Shown: positions 1 through 14,500, counted from the first letter of the stretch. The stretch is 64,000 bases of DNA from Codonopsis lanceolata (GCA_013146195.2 CM028379.1:106610293-106674292), one strand, 5' to 3'. Numbers and translations: made by a program. Notes: generated from the sequence alone by a model not told the origin.

Positions 1-82
1 ACGTAGTTCCTTTATATCCGGATAATCAGAAATTGGGACTTTTCCTGAATGGTGTTTGGACCTAATTTGGTTGGTTTGCAGA

Positions 83-3000
83 ATGGATTCAGAAGATGCT
101 GACACATCATCTCAACATCCCACTAAATCCTCTGAGGCTGAAACTCCTGCTGTCACTGTATCCGAGCACGATAATTCTTCACATGACTCAGTTTCTACGG
201 TATCTACATCAGACACAACATCTTTGCCCAAAAGTTTAATCCCTGTGCAGCCAGTGGCACCAGCGCACGAGACTTCAGACACTGAAAAGGCTGGGAAGTT
301 GACCTTTGCGCGGCTAGCAAGCGGGATTGGATTTAATTTCGCGCAAAAAGTGCCTAGACAGAATGAGAACACTAAAGCCACGTCTGCCACTGCTCAATCA
401 GGTGTTTTTGAGTCTCTCACAAAAGGTTTAGTTGATTCATCTTTGAATGCAGTGAAGGCAGTGCAAATTAAGGCACGTCACATGGTATCCCAAAACAAAA
501 GAAGATACCAGGTGAACATTTTCTACTGTAATGGAATATTTTCATTTGTCAATGTAGCTAGTATTTTTATATTTTCCATTAGGTCATGCTATGGCATCTT
601 CAAAACATAATTTGTCATTGTTGCCAGACACTGCTAGATTGTTTCTTGTTCTTCTCCCTTTATATGCAAATGCACAACTTCAGACTCTTCTGTGCTTCAC
701 TCCAATCCAACTATATCAACCACCAAACTTGAGTTTATGATTGCAATGCTTGCTCACACCAGTATATCAGATGAAAACTTTCACGAGACTACATGGAGCT
801 TCATCGTAAGTATCCAATATGTAGTCCAAACAATAATCAACAAAACCACATAATGTTGCTAACAAATTAACAGTAGTGTTGGGGTTTAAAATTCTATGCA
901 AAGTCTGTGATGATTTGGCCGTACAGTGAACTGTTTCTCTCTAATTTCAAACTCAAATTCTTCTGATATTACAAAGCAGTTTGCTATCTAACCTCACAAA
1001 TTTTGTTGCACCCTCAAACTTTTAAAATTTTGCCAGAATGTACAGTCCATCTCAATGTTTCCTGAGGTTTTATGCAGCCTGAAAGCAGGCAATTATAAGT
1101 TACTCATTCAGATTGGTTACTTTATGTCACTATTACCTTCTTTTCTCTTTCTCATTCTTTTTCTTGCTTCTCCTCGGCTTAAACTGAGATACTGTCTTTT
1201 CAACAAATTGAACAAGTTCTTATGGAGGTATTATATTATTCCTCACCACAGGAGGGAGGATTTGATTTGGACATGACTTATATTACTGAGAACATAATCG
1301 CGATGGGTTTTCCTGCTGGTGACCTGAGTTCTGGTTTTTTTGGATATGTTGAGGTAATTGATTATTTAAGCTAGCTGTGTTTGTTAGCTGGTTACAATCG
1401 AATTTGTCATTTTCACTATTCTTAATGTTTTAGAAATGTGATGCAGGGGCTCTACCGCAATCATATGGAAGAAGTGATCAAGTTTTTTGAAACTCATCAC
1501 AAGGTAACTTTGCAATTTTCCATTCATGCTTCTATCCAAAACTTCTAAGGCAACATGACTGAAATTTTGGAAGGTTTTGTTCCTGGAACTCCTGCTGTAC
1601 CTCTTAATACTTCAATATTTTGCCATTGAAGCGAGTTGTATGACTATCTGCACCAAAATTAGAGGGAATTGTCCTTAATTCATGGTTGAGGATGTTGGAC
1701 TGTTAAGATAAAACATGGTTCTGAATAATGCAGTGGAACAAAAATGCTAACAAAACTGATAGATATTATAAATAAATAAATAAAACAGTGTTGCTGTTTG
1801 AGTAGCGAAGGTCGCATCAATTTCAGAAAATTTCTTTATGTTGTGTTGTTTCATGCAAAGCATTGGTAAAATGCACCTGTAAGGAGTGTTTATAAGTTAA
1901 ACCTGATAAGGTTAGTGAAGGCTTTATAAGGCTGCCAGTTAAAAGTTCAAATAGTTTCTTCTGCTGACTAGTTTGTGGAAGACAACTATTTTATCACACT
2001 AGCTGAATTAACGTAACCGACCTCCAGGAACTAGGACAAAGACTGAGTTGAGCTTTTTAAATGTGTTTCACCTCCATAGGCTGCTACATCAGGATGCTTG
2101 CCTATTCTAGCAATTGGATCAGGAATGTGATTCGCCATCTTTAGTGAATGGAAGTTGCCTTGTGCAGCCTTTTTATATTTTGAGCGTATCGTTCGCTGTA
2201 TACCATCAATGTAGTTTAAAATTTAATACACATATAATGAAATATTTGATTGCAGGAAAAATACAAAGTGTATAATCTTTGCTCAGAGAGGTTGTACGAC
2301 GCTTCACTATTTGAGGGGAAGGTAATCTTTCTCTTTCTCCAAATTTCTCTATTTCATTGATATTGTGGTATTACAATTGGAGCCAAATAAATACAACGGC
2401 CTTGGAATATTTGCTAAACTGTTGAATTTAAGTGGTTCACACTTTCAGTCTATCTTAAAACTAAAAGGGGTACTGTAGACAACTGGCCGAATAATACTGT
2501 CTTAAAAGGGAAAAGGGACTCTCTTCTTGGGACATCCCAAAATGGATTAATGGATTAAAGGGACTCTCTTTGGGGTGGAGGGAATACTGGCTTATGCTCA
2601 CGTTCTGTGTATCAATGGTGGATACTCATCAAAATCTGATTGTCTTTGTTATCTGTCTACTTCGTAATTAATACTGTTCCCTTCTAGACATCCTTTCCCC
2701 CCTCAAATTATGAAAAATGGAGTTTGTCGCTAGAGACTAAAGACGCTTCCCAGTAGAAAGTTGATGCTTCCAAAGTTTATGAATAAAATAATTACGAAGA
2801 TTTATTTAAAGAAATCGAAAAAAAAAACAGCCAAACATAAATAAATTATAGGAAGTATCAGTATGGTCCTGACCGGAAAAATAATGACTGCTCGCCGTCC
2901 TGAGCTTGCATTTAAGCAATGTTCTGCTGATCAGTCTGAGGTTGCACTTAGTTTTGCCAAATGAAAGCAGAAAACTGATTTTACTTCTTATTCATCTTTT

Positions 3001-6000
3001 ATTTATCGACTGCAGGTTGCATCTTTTCCCTTTGATGATCATAATTGCCCCCCTATACACCTTATACCATTGTTTTGTCAAAGTGCTTACTCGTGGTTGA
3101 AGGAGGACATTCTTAACGTGGTTGTTGTTCATTGTAAAGCTGGTAAAGCGAGGACAGGTTTAATGATTTGTACCCTCCTGTTGTTCCTTAAGGTGAGATT
3201 CGATCATTGTTGCATAAATAACTACACTGGGATTTACTAGTTTGGTGGAAAAAAATTGTTGTTATAATTGACATTGTGTTAATGACTTCTCATATCACTT
3301 TGTTTCCACTTTTTTGCAGTTTTTCCTAACTGCTGAGGAGTGTATTGATTACTATAACCAGAAAAGATGTGTAGATGGGAAGGGTCTGATACTCCCAAGC
3401 CAGATAGTTAGTTAACTACTTCCATTAAACACTGAGTTTAACATTATTATGATTGATAACTAACAATCATTTATGATTTTCCTAGCGGTATGTAAAATAT
3501 TATGAACGCATCTTAACAAGTTTCAATGGCAAAAATCCGCCTGGACGAAGGTACTCTCTGGAAGGTTTAATCACAAAATGCATCATTTTGATCTTCGGTA
3601 GGAACTCAATTTAGTTTCTTGCAGGTGCATGCTAAGGGGATTTCGGCTCCACAAGTGCCCGTCTTGGCTCAGGCCTTCTATTACCATATCTAATCATAAT
3701 GGTATGCTGCCTACCTCCTCTTTTTTTCTTTTGTATATGATTGGGCATTGTGATTGATTATCAAATCATGGTACTGTACCTACTGCCCTTGTATCAGTTT
3801 TGGCATCTTGTCTTCGCGCTTCTTCGATCAATTCTTTCATCATTTTTGACAGAGCTTCAAGCCTTTAAGATAGTGATGCATTACTGCCTATTTCTTCTCT
3901 AAAAGTACTTGAAAACTGTTGAGGAAGTCTGAGCTGCTCTTTGCAGCTAGAGAACAACTAGAGGAAAAGCTATGGGGTCAGAAATGAGCCACGTCTTCTG
4001 TGCCACAGAAAGATCAATATTTTTCTGCCCAAGGCCTAAATAGTCAACTCCCCATGCTAGATGCAGACTGTATGAATAGCAATACTAAAGTTGGAAAATT
4101 ATTGGATTGGTAATGTGATATGATATCATATGGTATGTAGATAACAAAAGAATGAGTCTTTGTTAATAAGGCAAAACTAAATACAGATTTGGAGAATTTT
4201 TCAACAAAGAGAAAGCATTGCAGGTGGTTACATACTTACGTATGAATATATGGAAGATTACTCTCTTAATTTTCATGATTGCATTTTCAATTTGGTTGAT
4301 GCAAAATAATCAATGATGGGGCACCATAAGGTCTATGTTTTAGCATTCCACCATGCACCATATATATTAACAAACCTCCAAATATCTACTGGAACTGATG
4401 CTACCTCTTCTGTCTCACTCTGCTCTTCTTTCGTTTTCCTCTTTTTCCATAAGGACATGGTCTCTGACTCCCGATCCAGATTCTTCTCTTTCTCTTTGAT
4501 CTTGGATATGTTTCTTATTACTGGAACTCTGGAACTTATCAAAAAAAAAAAATTGGAACTCGGAACTTATCAAAAAATAATAAGAAAATTACTGGAACTC
4601 TGGAAATTGTAAATCGTGTGGTAATTCAGTGTCTGTGTAAAGAATCAGCATTGGCCTCCAGATCTCTAGTACATGTAATATGGAATCAGCATCTTACACC
4701 GACTACTTGTATAGTTATTGATGTATGAGTTACAAAAGATTACAATTGGCTAGTAAAGGAGCATCTGTGCGTCAATAAATATGTGAGTTTTAGTGCTAGT
4801 CGAATGCTGGTAACCCCTTTAACTTTGCACCCTGGTCTCTTTCATGTTTGAGGCTGCAGAACCTGATATGCATGCAATAGCTGCATTTTTGTCTGGAGTC
4901 AAGAATATTAATCAAACAGAACACCTTAATCAAATGTCTCATTTTATGTCAGCTACATAGTAGAGTTTTATTTTGACAGATTATCTTAAAGCGTATTGAG
5001 ACTAATGTAATCTTTTTCACAGTTAGATGCAATGGAAACTGGAACATGACATGATATACCTGTAACATACAAGTTTTACTGTTTAGTTCTCATGCCTTCT
5101 TTTAGGACTATTTTCTTTTGCGTACACTTCAATAAAAAGTTGAAATAGTTTACTTTGATGGTTCTTAGTAACCTAGTTTGACATAAAATTCATTTACAGG
5201 AATTTTATTTTCAAGTAGAAAGCATCCGAAGTCAAAGGATCTAATGGTAATTTTTTTTTTCCATTTGGTTGTGTTCTTACAAAGTACATGTAATGCCCCT
5301 AAGAAGCATGACTACTTTTGCAGCCAGAAGACTTCTGGATTCGTGCACCAAGAAAAGGAATTGTGGTTTTTGCTTTGCCTGGGGAGCCTGGTCTGACAGA
5401 GTTAGTGGGGGACTTCAAAATCCATTTTCATGATCGCCAAGGAGATTTTTACTGGTCCGTGAAGGGTTTCTCTCCCTCTCTCTCTTTCTCCTGCTATTAT
5501 AAAGGACAATCAAGCCCATTCAATCAAATTTGTTGCATAATATAAAATTATTTTCTCATTATTAACGGCTAGTTTTGATGCGAGTAAAGTTCATGCAGTA
5601 ACCTACAAATCTGCTTTTGCCCCATACCTGTTCTGTAGCCATGTTGTATATATCAATTAACTTCTTGATGTAATCTGCTCCTCTAGTCTTCACTTTTTTT
5701 CTTTTCAGTTGGTTAAATACAGCAATGATGGAAAACCGGCTCATCTTAAACACCTCTGATCTTGATGACTTTGACAAGGTAAGTGATACTAGTCTGATGG
5801 TGACATGATATATAGCTTTTCTATCTTTTATGCTTTTGGGATGAGAATAAACTATCGTTTTAGAAGTTTGACACTAGGAGCATCAAGGCTAGAAAGATTT
5901 TTATTTAATTATGAAGAAAGTAAAGTAGATCCTACAAGGTAAGTACGAGTGTTTAATGTCATATGGTTACTAGATGAGCCTCTAAGGTGCTCACTATCTT

Positions 6001-7104
6001 CAATATCTATCAAGGTTATATGCATAGTCACAGCGAGGAGTAGCATACGCATTAATCAACCAAGTCATATGATTATTGTTTGTTTTGAGTACTTGCTCCT
6101 TAGGAGCGGGTGGGGATGCAGAAAGTTTCAATTTATCCACAGAATGGCTTCCCTACTATTATTCTGTATGGCTATGTAAGAGAGAGAGGGAGAGAGAGAG
6201 AGAGAGAGAGAGGTTACACATGTGCCGTTTCTACACCACACACACACATAAGCGCTTCCGCTCCCTAGCCCACTTCTTTAGTACTTGCAGTATCTTACCT
6301 GTGTTGTGCCAAAAACCTTAATTTCAGTTTTCTTGACTATTAGATGCCGCTTGCATGCAAAAGCTAGGGATATGTTCAGCAAGTGTATACCATACATCTG
6401 AAACTAAGGATTTGAAGTGTGTAATTAAAGAATCATGCCTGTAAAGTGTCAGCATGGGATGCATGTTTGACACGCCATGAGTGTTTTATTGGAATGGTCA
6501 TTGTTGCTTAGGAGTCTGGTGTATCTAAATGGTAAAACGGTTTATTTTCTTCCTCTGCTTTACTTTGCAAGTCTTGGTGCTTGTCATGTGCTGTTCGAGT
6601 TGACTCATGACCTTTTGACTGGTTTTACAGAGGAAATTTCCATCGCCGGGATTCCAAGTCGAGATAGTGATGATTGACTTTGACGGTACGATTCCAGAAA
6701 AGTATCAGACAAATAATGCAAGCAAGGTACCTGATGGGAGACTGAATAATGCCTCTGCGTCAACAGATGAGGTTGCATCTAATTCCAGCCAGACTAAGGT
6801 CTCCGCAAACCAAGATAACGACAATGTATTCTCTGACAGTGACGAAGAAGAAATCGAATCTTCAAGGAGGAGCTTATCAAATGCAGATTCCGGAGTAGCA
6901 CCTGCTCAATCTAGCAACACATCAGAGCAAATTGCATCTATTGAAAATGGCACTGAACAACTTGCACTTGGGATCACGAAACCAAGTGATAAGGCTGAGA
7001 GGTCTACTCCCATTCCTAACCTGGACTCAGGTGACATTAAAGCAATTGCAGCTGATGCTTCTGTGTTCACGTTTGGGGACGAGGAAGACTTTGAAAGCGA
7101 CTAA
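83..7104 (+). CDS. PTEN2: PTEN2-type phosphatidylinositol 3-phosphatase / protein phosphatase, 12 coding exons
   Basis: Seen: coding exons 83-511, 1252-1353, 1447-1503, 2256-2321, 3016-3192, 3320-3406, 3486-3550, 3625-3701, 5200-5246, 5324-5454, 5709-5778 and 6631-7104 join in frame through GT-AG junctions into 593 aa. Residues 1-143 are a low-complexity Ser/Thr-rich N-terminus. The phosphatase domain follows (GGFDLDMTYI from about 145) with the catalytic P-loop HCKAGKARTG at 257-266 (Cys258, Arg264). A C2-type domain (CMLRGFRLHKCP, PEDFWIRAP, GDFYCWLN) and an acidic tail ending in FGDEEDFESD complete it. Known: PTEN enzymes remove the 3-phosphate of phosphoinositides; plant PTEN2 proteins have this long N-terminus and are about 610-630 aa. 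The ATG at 83 lies just after an acceptor AG (80-81), so the window opens inside a 5'UTR intron and the promoter lies outside. Nothing is broken. Intron 11 carries a GA microsatellite. Confidence 0.94.
3702..5199 (+). other. Long intron 8 of PTEN2
   Basis: This 1.5-kb intron splits a glycine codon (G|GA). I see no gene in it. Around 4500-4615 there are three imperfect copies of a GGAACTCTGGAACTTATC-like unit separated by A-runs. The open frames across 4313-4612 have no domain-like content and are shadows. The other large PTEN2 introns (512-1251, 1504-2255, 2322-3015, 5779-6630) likewise show no convincing gene. Confidence 0.7.
6178..6212. repeat. (GA)n microsatellite in PTEN2 intron 11
   Basis: A run of about 17 GA dinucleotides with one GGG interruption, followed by a short CA-rich stretch. 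It lies inside an intron and is likely length-polymorphic. Confidence 0.9.
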
Positions 7105-8541
7105 GGTTGCTTGAATACAGTTTTTGTTGGACATTTCACACCCCCAAAAGATCAATACCCTTTTTTCTTGTGGTCAAGGGGGATGTTCTGCTGGATCATT
7201 GTTAATTTCCACCCAAATGTTTACACACGTTTTTGCTTTTAAATAGTAAATGCATGGCAATCCATAGTCTATTCATTTCCTAAATCTCCTTTCCGCAATC
7301 TAATGAGAGACATGCCAGCCTCAGAAGATAAATTTGCCACCAAAATGTTGCAACACCTAAGGCATAAAGGGGCTGCATATATAATTTCAAATTGTTTCCT
7401 AAATACATCTCAAGTCCATGAAAGATAGCCATGGTTATTTTGCTTGTAAACAAGCTTCTCTCGCCATGCTTTTTCAGGCACTACAAGAGATCATCATGGT
7501 TCTTTTTGTTGCAAACAAACCAAGCTGAGCTTTGAGCGTTCAAGCTGAGCTCTTTTACTCTTACTCTAGGCAAGGACCCCAAGTCAAGCTCAACATGATT
7601 ATTTCATGAAATGAGCAATAAACTAGAGTTTAAATGACAACAAAGCACAATTTGAACTATAACACATTTTACCTATACCTGATAGATCATAGGTTCAAGT
7701 TAGTTTGACAGAATAAGAAACCACAATCAATCCTCTTTAATCTTTAATGAAAGAAAAGGACGGGTCTACACACACCCCATTTTCTACTCTTCACACCCCA
7801 TTTCTTGTAATAAATATACAATACAAGGTATAACATTTCAATCCAGGAAATGAGGTGTGAAGAGTAGAAAGTTGGGGTGTGTATAACACCACCCAAAAAA
7901 ATAAACTAAAGCTTAGATCAAGATCAACTTGATTATTTCATGAAATGTGCTACACTAGAGCCCCTTTTTTAGGCCAAGTACTAAACAAAATAAAATAATT
8001 ACACTCACCTCCCTGGGCATGTTGGAGCCAAAAATAATGTTCAAGCTGATCGAGCCCAAAATCATGTTTCAAGCCGAAGTGGAGTTGAGCTGTAAATGAC
8101 CAGAGCCCAAACCAAGCTTGAGCTAGCTCAGTAGCTAAACAGCCCTAGTTTTAGGTTATTACTTTTTCCCCTAGTTAGCTGATGGAAGCGGTAGTTTGTT
8201 TACAAGAACATGCCAAAGGTAAGAAATCGTAATCTCCAAGAATGGGTACATGTCAAAATGAATTAGTTATAAGGATCCCGAATTCTTAATTGGAAATATA
8301 ATTGAATCACATGCATGATTACAGGTAAAAACTAATTGCCAAAAATAGGAAGATATCTGTTTGATAGGCCCCAAAGAAACAAGAACAACTCCGTCTTCAC
8401 CATCAAGCCACCTAGGCAAACTTCCTGTCTTTCTCAGTCCAAGCAGCTAAAAATGCTCCCCCACCCCCTCTCCTTCTGGCCTGCTACTGTTGGAGATTGA
8501 ATGGCTTTTTAATTCACCATACATTATATCCAAATGCGTTT
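7105..8541. other. Convergent intergenic region between PTEN2 and SDN
   Basis: This holds the 3'UTRs of the two convergent genes. Between them is AT-rich sequence with repeated AAGCTGAGCT-like words (about 7520-7550 and 8045-8130) and a repeated TGATTATTTCATGAAAT word at about 7597 and 7931, which brackets a foldback element at 7762-7894. I see no other gene. Confidence 0.6.
7762..7894. repeat. Foldback (MITE-like) inverted repeat
   Basis: Two arms of about 43-45 nt are near-perfect inverted copies. The left arm reads CTACACACACCCC then TTTTCTACTCTTCACACCCC. The right arm carries the reverse complement (GGTGTGAAGAGTAGAAA then TTGGGGTGTGTATAACACCACCC). About 45 nt of AT-rich loop separates them. 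No clear target-site duplication was found, so the transposon class is open; a transcribed hairpin is also possible. Confidence 0.65.
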
Positions 8542-11500
8542 TTAGAGTCTTTGCTTCCTTGTAAGAGCAACTACAATCTTATTCAAGCTGGAGATTTCCT
8601 GATCTCTTTGCCTCAGTTCTTGCTTCAATCTCTCTATCTCCTTCAGATGATTTTCACACTGGTCTGAAAGACTATCATTCACGTCTGGCTCTCCTAAGGT
8701 CTTATCCATCTTCAATTTCTTACACTGAATTGGAGTGTCATCTTGTGACGATCTCTTCTTTGATGCCACTTTGTAGTGATCGTTACTAGCCATTTTACAA
8801 ATATAGAAACTACCAGTCACACCCGTACTCAGCTGGAATGAGAACAATTTCTGTGGACGCCCAGATGAGTCCTGACAGAAGGCAGGGGGAAAAGCGTTAT
8901 GAAATTGGTTTGTCAAATATACTGGAAATAATAACAATGTAATCCATACACTAGTGTTAGAATTCGCTTGGAGGGTTAAGTAGTTCAAGAAATATAGAAA
9001 ATGATTAAACACTCGGATTTGATCTTTTTTAGTTATGCTTGTGTTGGTAGGTTGGGGGGCAGGGGAGGAGAAGAGAGTGAAATTTTGCATACTTCTTCCT
9101 GACCAGCATCTATGTTCTCAAAAGCTTGATTTGCCTCTTCTTGGTTCTTAAAGACTGCAAAGGCTGAATACTTGTCTCCTCTAGCTTTTCTATTGGCCTG
9201 CTACCACATCATGCTCAATATCAGTAGTTTCATAAATGATATGGACGAGTAAAATATGCACCGAATATATAATCTGCTTAATATCCCAGCATTCTTTTAG
9301 TCTGCCTGAGGAAAAAATGCCATTTTTTCTACTTAGTTAAGTAGACAGTGAGCTGAAATAAGAAATAACAGTCCAAGAAAGTTGTATAGACAGATAAAAA
9401 TGCATAAAATTACACCACCATAGAAAGCTATCACTAATTTAGATCCAATTGGATGGGAGGGTGGAAAGGTGGTTTCTTCCAGGAGAGTTCAAGAAAGTGC
9501 TCAACTATAAAAGTGTACATCAATGACAGCAATAAGGTGTGTTAATCCTGGTTCTCATCTCATGACATACTTAGCAGTTGGAAGAGTCAATTAATCAAGA
9601 AACATCCTATGGAAGCACTACACTCATGATGGATAACATTCTCATCATGAGCCAGACCACCAATTATAATTAACACTTTAAAAAATTCCCTATTTGAGCC
9701 AACTCAGTCCAAGAAAACTCCAGTAAGTTTAAGTTGTTTATTAATACATCTGCATACTCTATTTGCTCCAACTTAAAAGCGCAAATCAGCTCAAACATTA
9801 AACCTTTTTGATTTTGAGCAGTCATAAACTTGCTCATTCAATGATATGTTCATTGCATTTGTCTATTAAGAACGAAGCAAGATGTGGACCAACAAATAAA
9901 CTTTGCATAATATACCGTAATGTTACTTGTAACAAGAAAGAAAGAAAAAAAAAACCAACTCGTCAAACTTCCAACATCTGTCAAGCAAGGTGAAGAACAA
10001 ATATACCGAGAAGTGAATGAAAGGGGGGCAAAACCTTTATCTCAACAGTGAATTCTCCAGGAATAATGTTATGCAACTCTTCACTTGGTATGCTGACTGG
10101 TATCCTATGGATAAGTAACTTCGCCATGTTTATTTCAGGCCCCTGGAATTTCAAACAAGATGATCAATAAAGAACTTAGATCGTCCGACATGAAATGAGA
10201 CCAGAAGATAGGTTCAAACTTACACCACTGTAAACCAACGGTGGACCAACGTCGATTCCACCCTCAATTTTGGCAAGAACAAGCTTCATGGCAGCACATG
10301 CATCATCTAAACAATTGTGTGGAGAGCCTTTTTTCCTAAGTTCATATCCCAAAACAGACTGGCAAACCAACAACTAAACAGTTAATAGTGAATCTACAAT
10401 AGCTTATATTGGAGGGGTAACTAGTGCGCGTGTGAGTGTGTGTGAAAGAGAGAGAGAGAGAGAGAGCAAAGTAGTAGCACACTGAAATACTTGCCTTGCA
10501 CAGGTCAAACAAAGACGGTCTCCTGAATTTTGATCCATTCTCATATTTGAAGATGAGAGAGGTGTCAATTACTCTGGCATGATCTAACTTGAGTGCTGTA
10601 AATAAATATTGAGTGACACGAAAAGGAATAATGAACAAAACAACAAACAAAAGCTAGTGAAAACAAACTCTAAAAGAGAACCAGAGGCCATATAACTTTG
10701 TTACCTTGAAGATCATTGTTCAAACTATGGCCAACTAAGATGGTCCCACGTGATAAAAGTTTCTTCATGGATTTCTACAGAAGACATGAATCAAATTCAG
10801 AACTGGCATTCTAATAGACATCTCAGATAATTTATTCTCCCGAAATTACCTGTATATCTTCCAACGAACAAGTGACTGCATCCAAATTTTTCTCAGAAAC
10901 CCCAGTTATCTCAGTTCTGTAATCTGCTACTGCTTTATCAGGTTTTACAAGTTCATCAAGTCTGACCTAAAAATGCTCTCAAGCCCGAAAGAATATGGAT
11001 CAACCTCAGAAGAAAAGACAGTAAGATATATAGATCTAGAAATTGACTTATGGCAATGTAGGGTGTACAGAAGGGGGTTGGGGTTTAGAAATACATACTT
11101 CATAGTAACTAAAGTTAACTGAAACTACCTTTAAATCGCGATCCACAACACAAACCCGGACCAAAGCATCAGTGCCATCTTCACAAAGAACCATTTCGCA
11201 GTCAATAGCAACCATTGCAGTTGATCTCATTGCCTTAGATTTTTTCCTTTGCTTTGTAACTAACCACCCCTGTGATCGAGGAAGTATAACGACAAGCAAG
11301 ATAATTTAATTGACGAAATCAAATATCTAAAGGAGCCAAATATTGACTGAGCATAAGAAACTGTCCAAGTAATGCTTCTTTTCCTTCTTTATCCTTTTTT
11401 CTTTTTGGCTAGGTAGAAAGACACTAGGGGAGGAAACTGGAATTCCATGGAGACGTCTGAACAGGCAAAATGAGTAAGTCCACTAAGGTTATGCTTGCAA

Positions 11501-14500
11501 CCACAACTAAGAGACTAACTTCATGATCTTACATCAGAAGTTGTAACCAAGAATTTTTGGGCATAGCAGCCATCAAGTGGTGTTGGCCCAAAATACAACA
11601 TTCCCAGATGAGACACCTACTTGTAAGGGGGTCATTGATGGCTAGTAATCACAAATGACAGACTGAAAGTTCAAATTTACCTTCTACTTGACAGAAGCAG
11701 ATCCTAGCAAGAGCCAGGTGTATGTTGCAAAGAATAATGGTATTACAAAACTGGCTTTCCAACAAGTTATCAATGTAGAGAATAGATATATTGAACCTAG
11801 TGGTAAGTTCAACTATCCTATAACTTCTTATGAGGAAAAACCAAATGTCTTCTGAGATTTCTTACATTCTGTTTCCTTTATGCTGGTCAACCTAAAACAC
11901 TTTTTTTTATATAAAGGTAAATGTAGATAAATATCAGAGCGTCAAAACAGGTGACGCGTCCTATATACAAAGGAGAAAAAAGACAAAAGACTAACTATCG
12001 TAAAGGAAAGTTCTGCACAAAATCTACAAAAGAGGAAGACGGGGGAGAATGTAAGTGCCCAGCCCCTGTACACCACACAAACAGGAGATGAAGCAGAGCA
12101 CTCTTAAAATTTGAAATAGATCCTTCCTCGTTATCAAAAGCTCTCCGATTTCTTTCCTTCCAAATTGTCCACTACACCCCCAACGGAGCAACTTCCCACA
12201 AAAGATTTCTTTCCTTCCTACGCCAAAAATACCTCCAGCTCCACAGCAAATCTTTGGAGGCCTCCGGGAGTACCCACTCCACTTTGAACAAGCGGAACAA
12301 AAGGTTCCACAGTTCCCCAACCACCGGGCAGTGCAAAACCAAGTGATTTACACTCTCCTTGCACAAGAAGCATCTGTTAACATATATCATCCCTCTTTTC
12401 CTCAGGTTATCCCCGGTTAGAATAGCCTCGTTCGCCACTTCCCAAGCAAAAAAGGCTACGTGACTTGGAGCTACCGTCTTCCACACCGACTTCCATGGAA
12501 TAGATGACCGATCTCTATTTGACAGTTTGGCATAATAACCTTTCACTGAGAATTTGTTGTCCTTCGACCCTCTCCAAACCACCCTATCAGACTCGCCACC
12601 AACTTTTTGAGCGTAAAGGAGCTCAAAGAATCTAGTCACCGAATCCATCTCCCAATCCTGAAAATTTCTTCTAAACGTCGGGTTCCAAGATACTCGACCT
12701 CCATCTAAAGAGAGCACCGAGCTGATCAAACTATTCCTTTCCCTAGACAAGGAGAAGAGCTCTAGAAATTATCTGGATAACACCTCGTCTCCACACCATA
12801 AGTCTTTCCAAAATTCCACCTTCGCCTCCGACCCAATCTCGAATGAAATATTCCTACCAAAAGCATTCCAGCCTTTACTAATACCTTTCCATACTCCTGC
12901 CGCAAAAGCTTCAGAGACATGACCTCTGCTGGAAACCAGAAATGATTCCCTAAGCCATATTTACTCTCCACCACTTTCCTCCATAAGGCCCCCTTATCTA
13001 CTAAGTATCTCCACAACCACTTCCCAAGCAGGGCTTCATTAAACAATTTGAGATTTTTCACTCCTAAGCCCCCTTTCCCCAAATCAGAGCAAACTATGTC
13101 CCAATTAACAAGATGAAATTTCCGCACTGACGACCAACCATCCCACAAAAAATCCCTTTCCAGCTTCTCTAATCTATTACGAACCGAAGCTAGGATTACG
13201 AAGAGTGACAGAAAGTACGTAGGCAAATTCGAGAGAGTATTTTTCACCAACACCAATCTCCCCCCTTTCGACAAATACTGCTTCTTCCAGCCCGCCAAAC
13301 GACGTTCGAATCTAGCAACCACTGAGTTCCATACATTCTTGTTCTTATACGTGGCTCCGATAGGCAAACCAAGGTACACGGACGGAATATAGGCAACCTT
13401 GCATCCGAAAAAAGAAGCCAAAGCGTTAACATCCTGAACATCGCCCACTGGAATGATATCACTTTCGGAAATATTGATGCGCAAGCTGAAAGAAAAGCGG
13501 CACCATCCTAAGATAGCCAGTTGGGATGCTCGCACCGCAAAAAACTAAAGTGTCGAAAGAGGAGATGAGACACCAAAGTCTCCGTAGAGTTTTCCCCACC
13601 CACTTTGAACCCACTGATGTAGCCACCCAAAGTAGCTTTCTCCAGAAGTTTGCTAAGGGCCTCCATGACTATGATGAACAAAAAAGGGGAAAGGCGATCT
13701 CCTTGTCTCAAACCCCTCGAGCTCGGGAAAAAACCTGCGGAATCTCCATTGACCAACACCGAGAACCTAGCCGAAGATATGCAAAACCGAATCCATCTCC
13801 TCCACTTGAAACCGAAACACATCCTTTCCATAAGGTGTAAAAAAAACCCCAATTTACATGATCATATGCCTTTTCTATATCCAGCTTGCATAGAATCCCC
13901 GGAACGCCACTTTTTAATCTAGCATCCACAATTTCATTGGCAATCAAAGATGCATCGAGAATTTTCCTCTATGACAAAAGCATGCTGGGAATCGGAGATG
14001 ATCTTGCCCAACACCTTCCTCAACCTCTGAGACATCACCTTGGAGATGAGCTTGTACACCCCGCCAACTAGACCGATAGGCTGAAGTCCTTGGCGTCATC
14101 GGCTTCTTTTTCTTAGGAATCAACACAATAAAGGTAGAGTTCAAGCTCTTCTCAAACCGAAAGTTATCGTGGAAATGATTAAAAACCTTCGAATGTCGTC
14201 TTTCACTACTTCCCAGAATGCTTGAAAAAGGCCAAGTAGAAACCATCGGCCCTGGAGGCTTTATCTCCACTCAAGCTACGCAAAGCCCACTACTTCCTCC
14301 TCTAAAAAGCCTCCACCATCCGCATCTGCGGAGCTTAGAGATTTGAAGCGACACCGCCCAAATCAGCTCTCCATTCACTTCGTCGCTTATGCATTCGATA
14401 AAACTCCACAATGCCTTTCTTTACCTCTACAGATCTTGCAAAGTTATACCATCTATGGTGACCTTATGGATCGGTTTCTTTGCATAATGAACACTCGCCA

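Noticed and set aside
2455..2590. Possible degraded Stowaway in PTEN2 intron 4
   Set aside because: Only one end-like motif (TTTGGGGTGGAGGGAATA) is visible and the partner end cannot be found.
13526..14071. Plus-strand open frames across the LINE
   Set aside because: They are antisense shadows of the RT region encoded on the minus strand.
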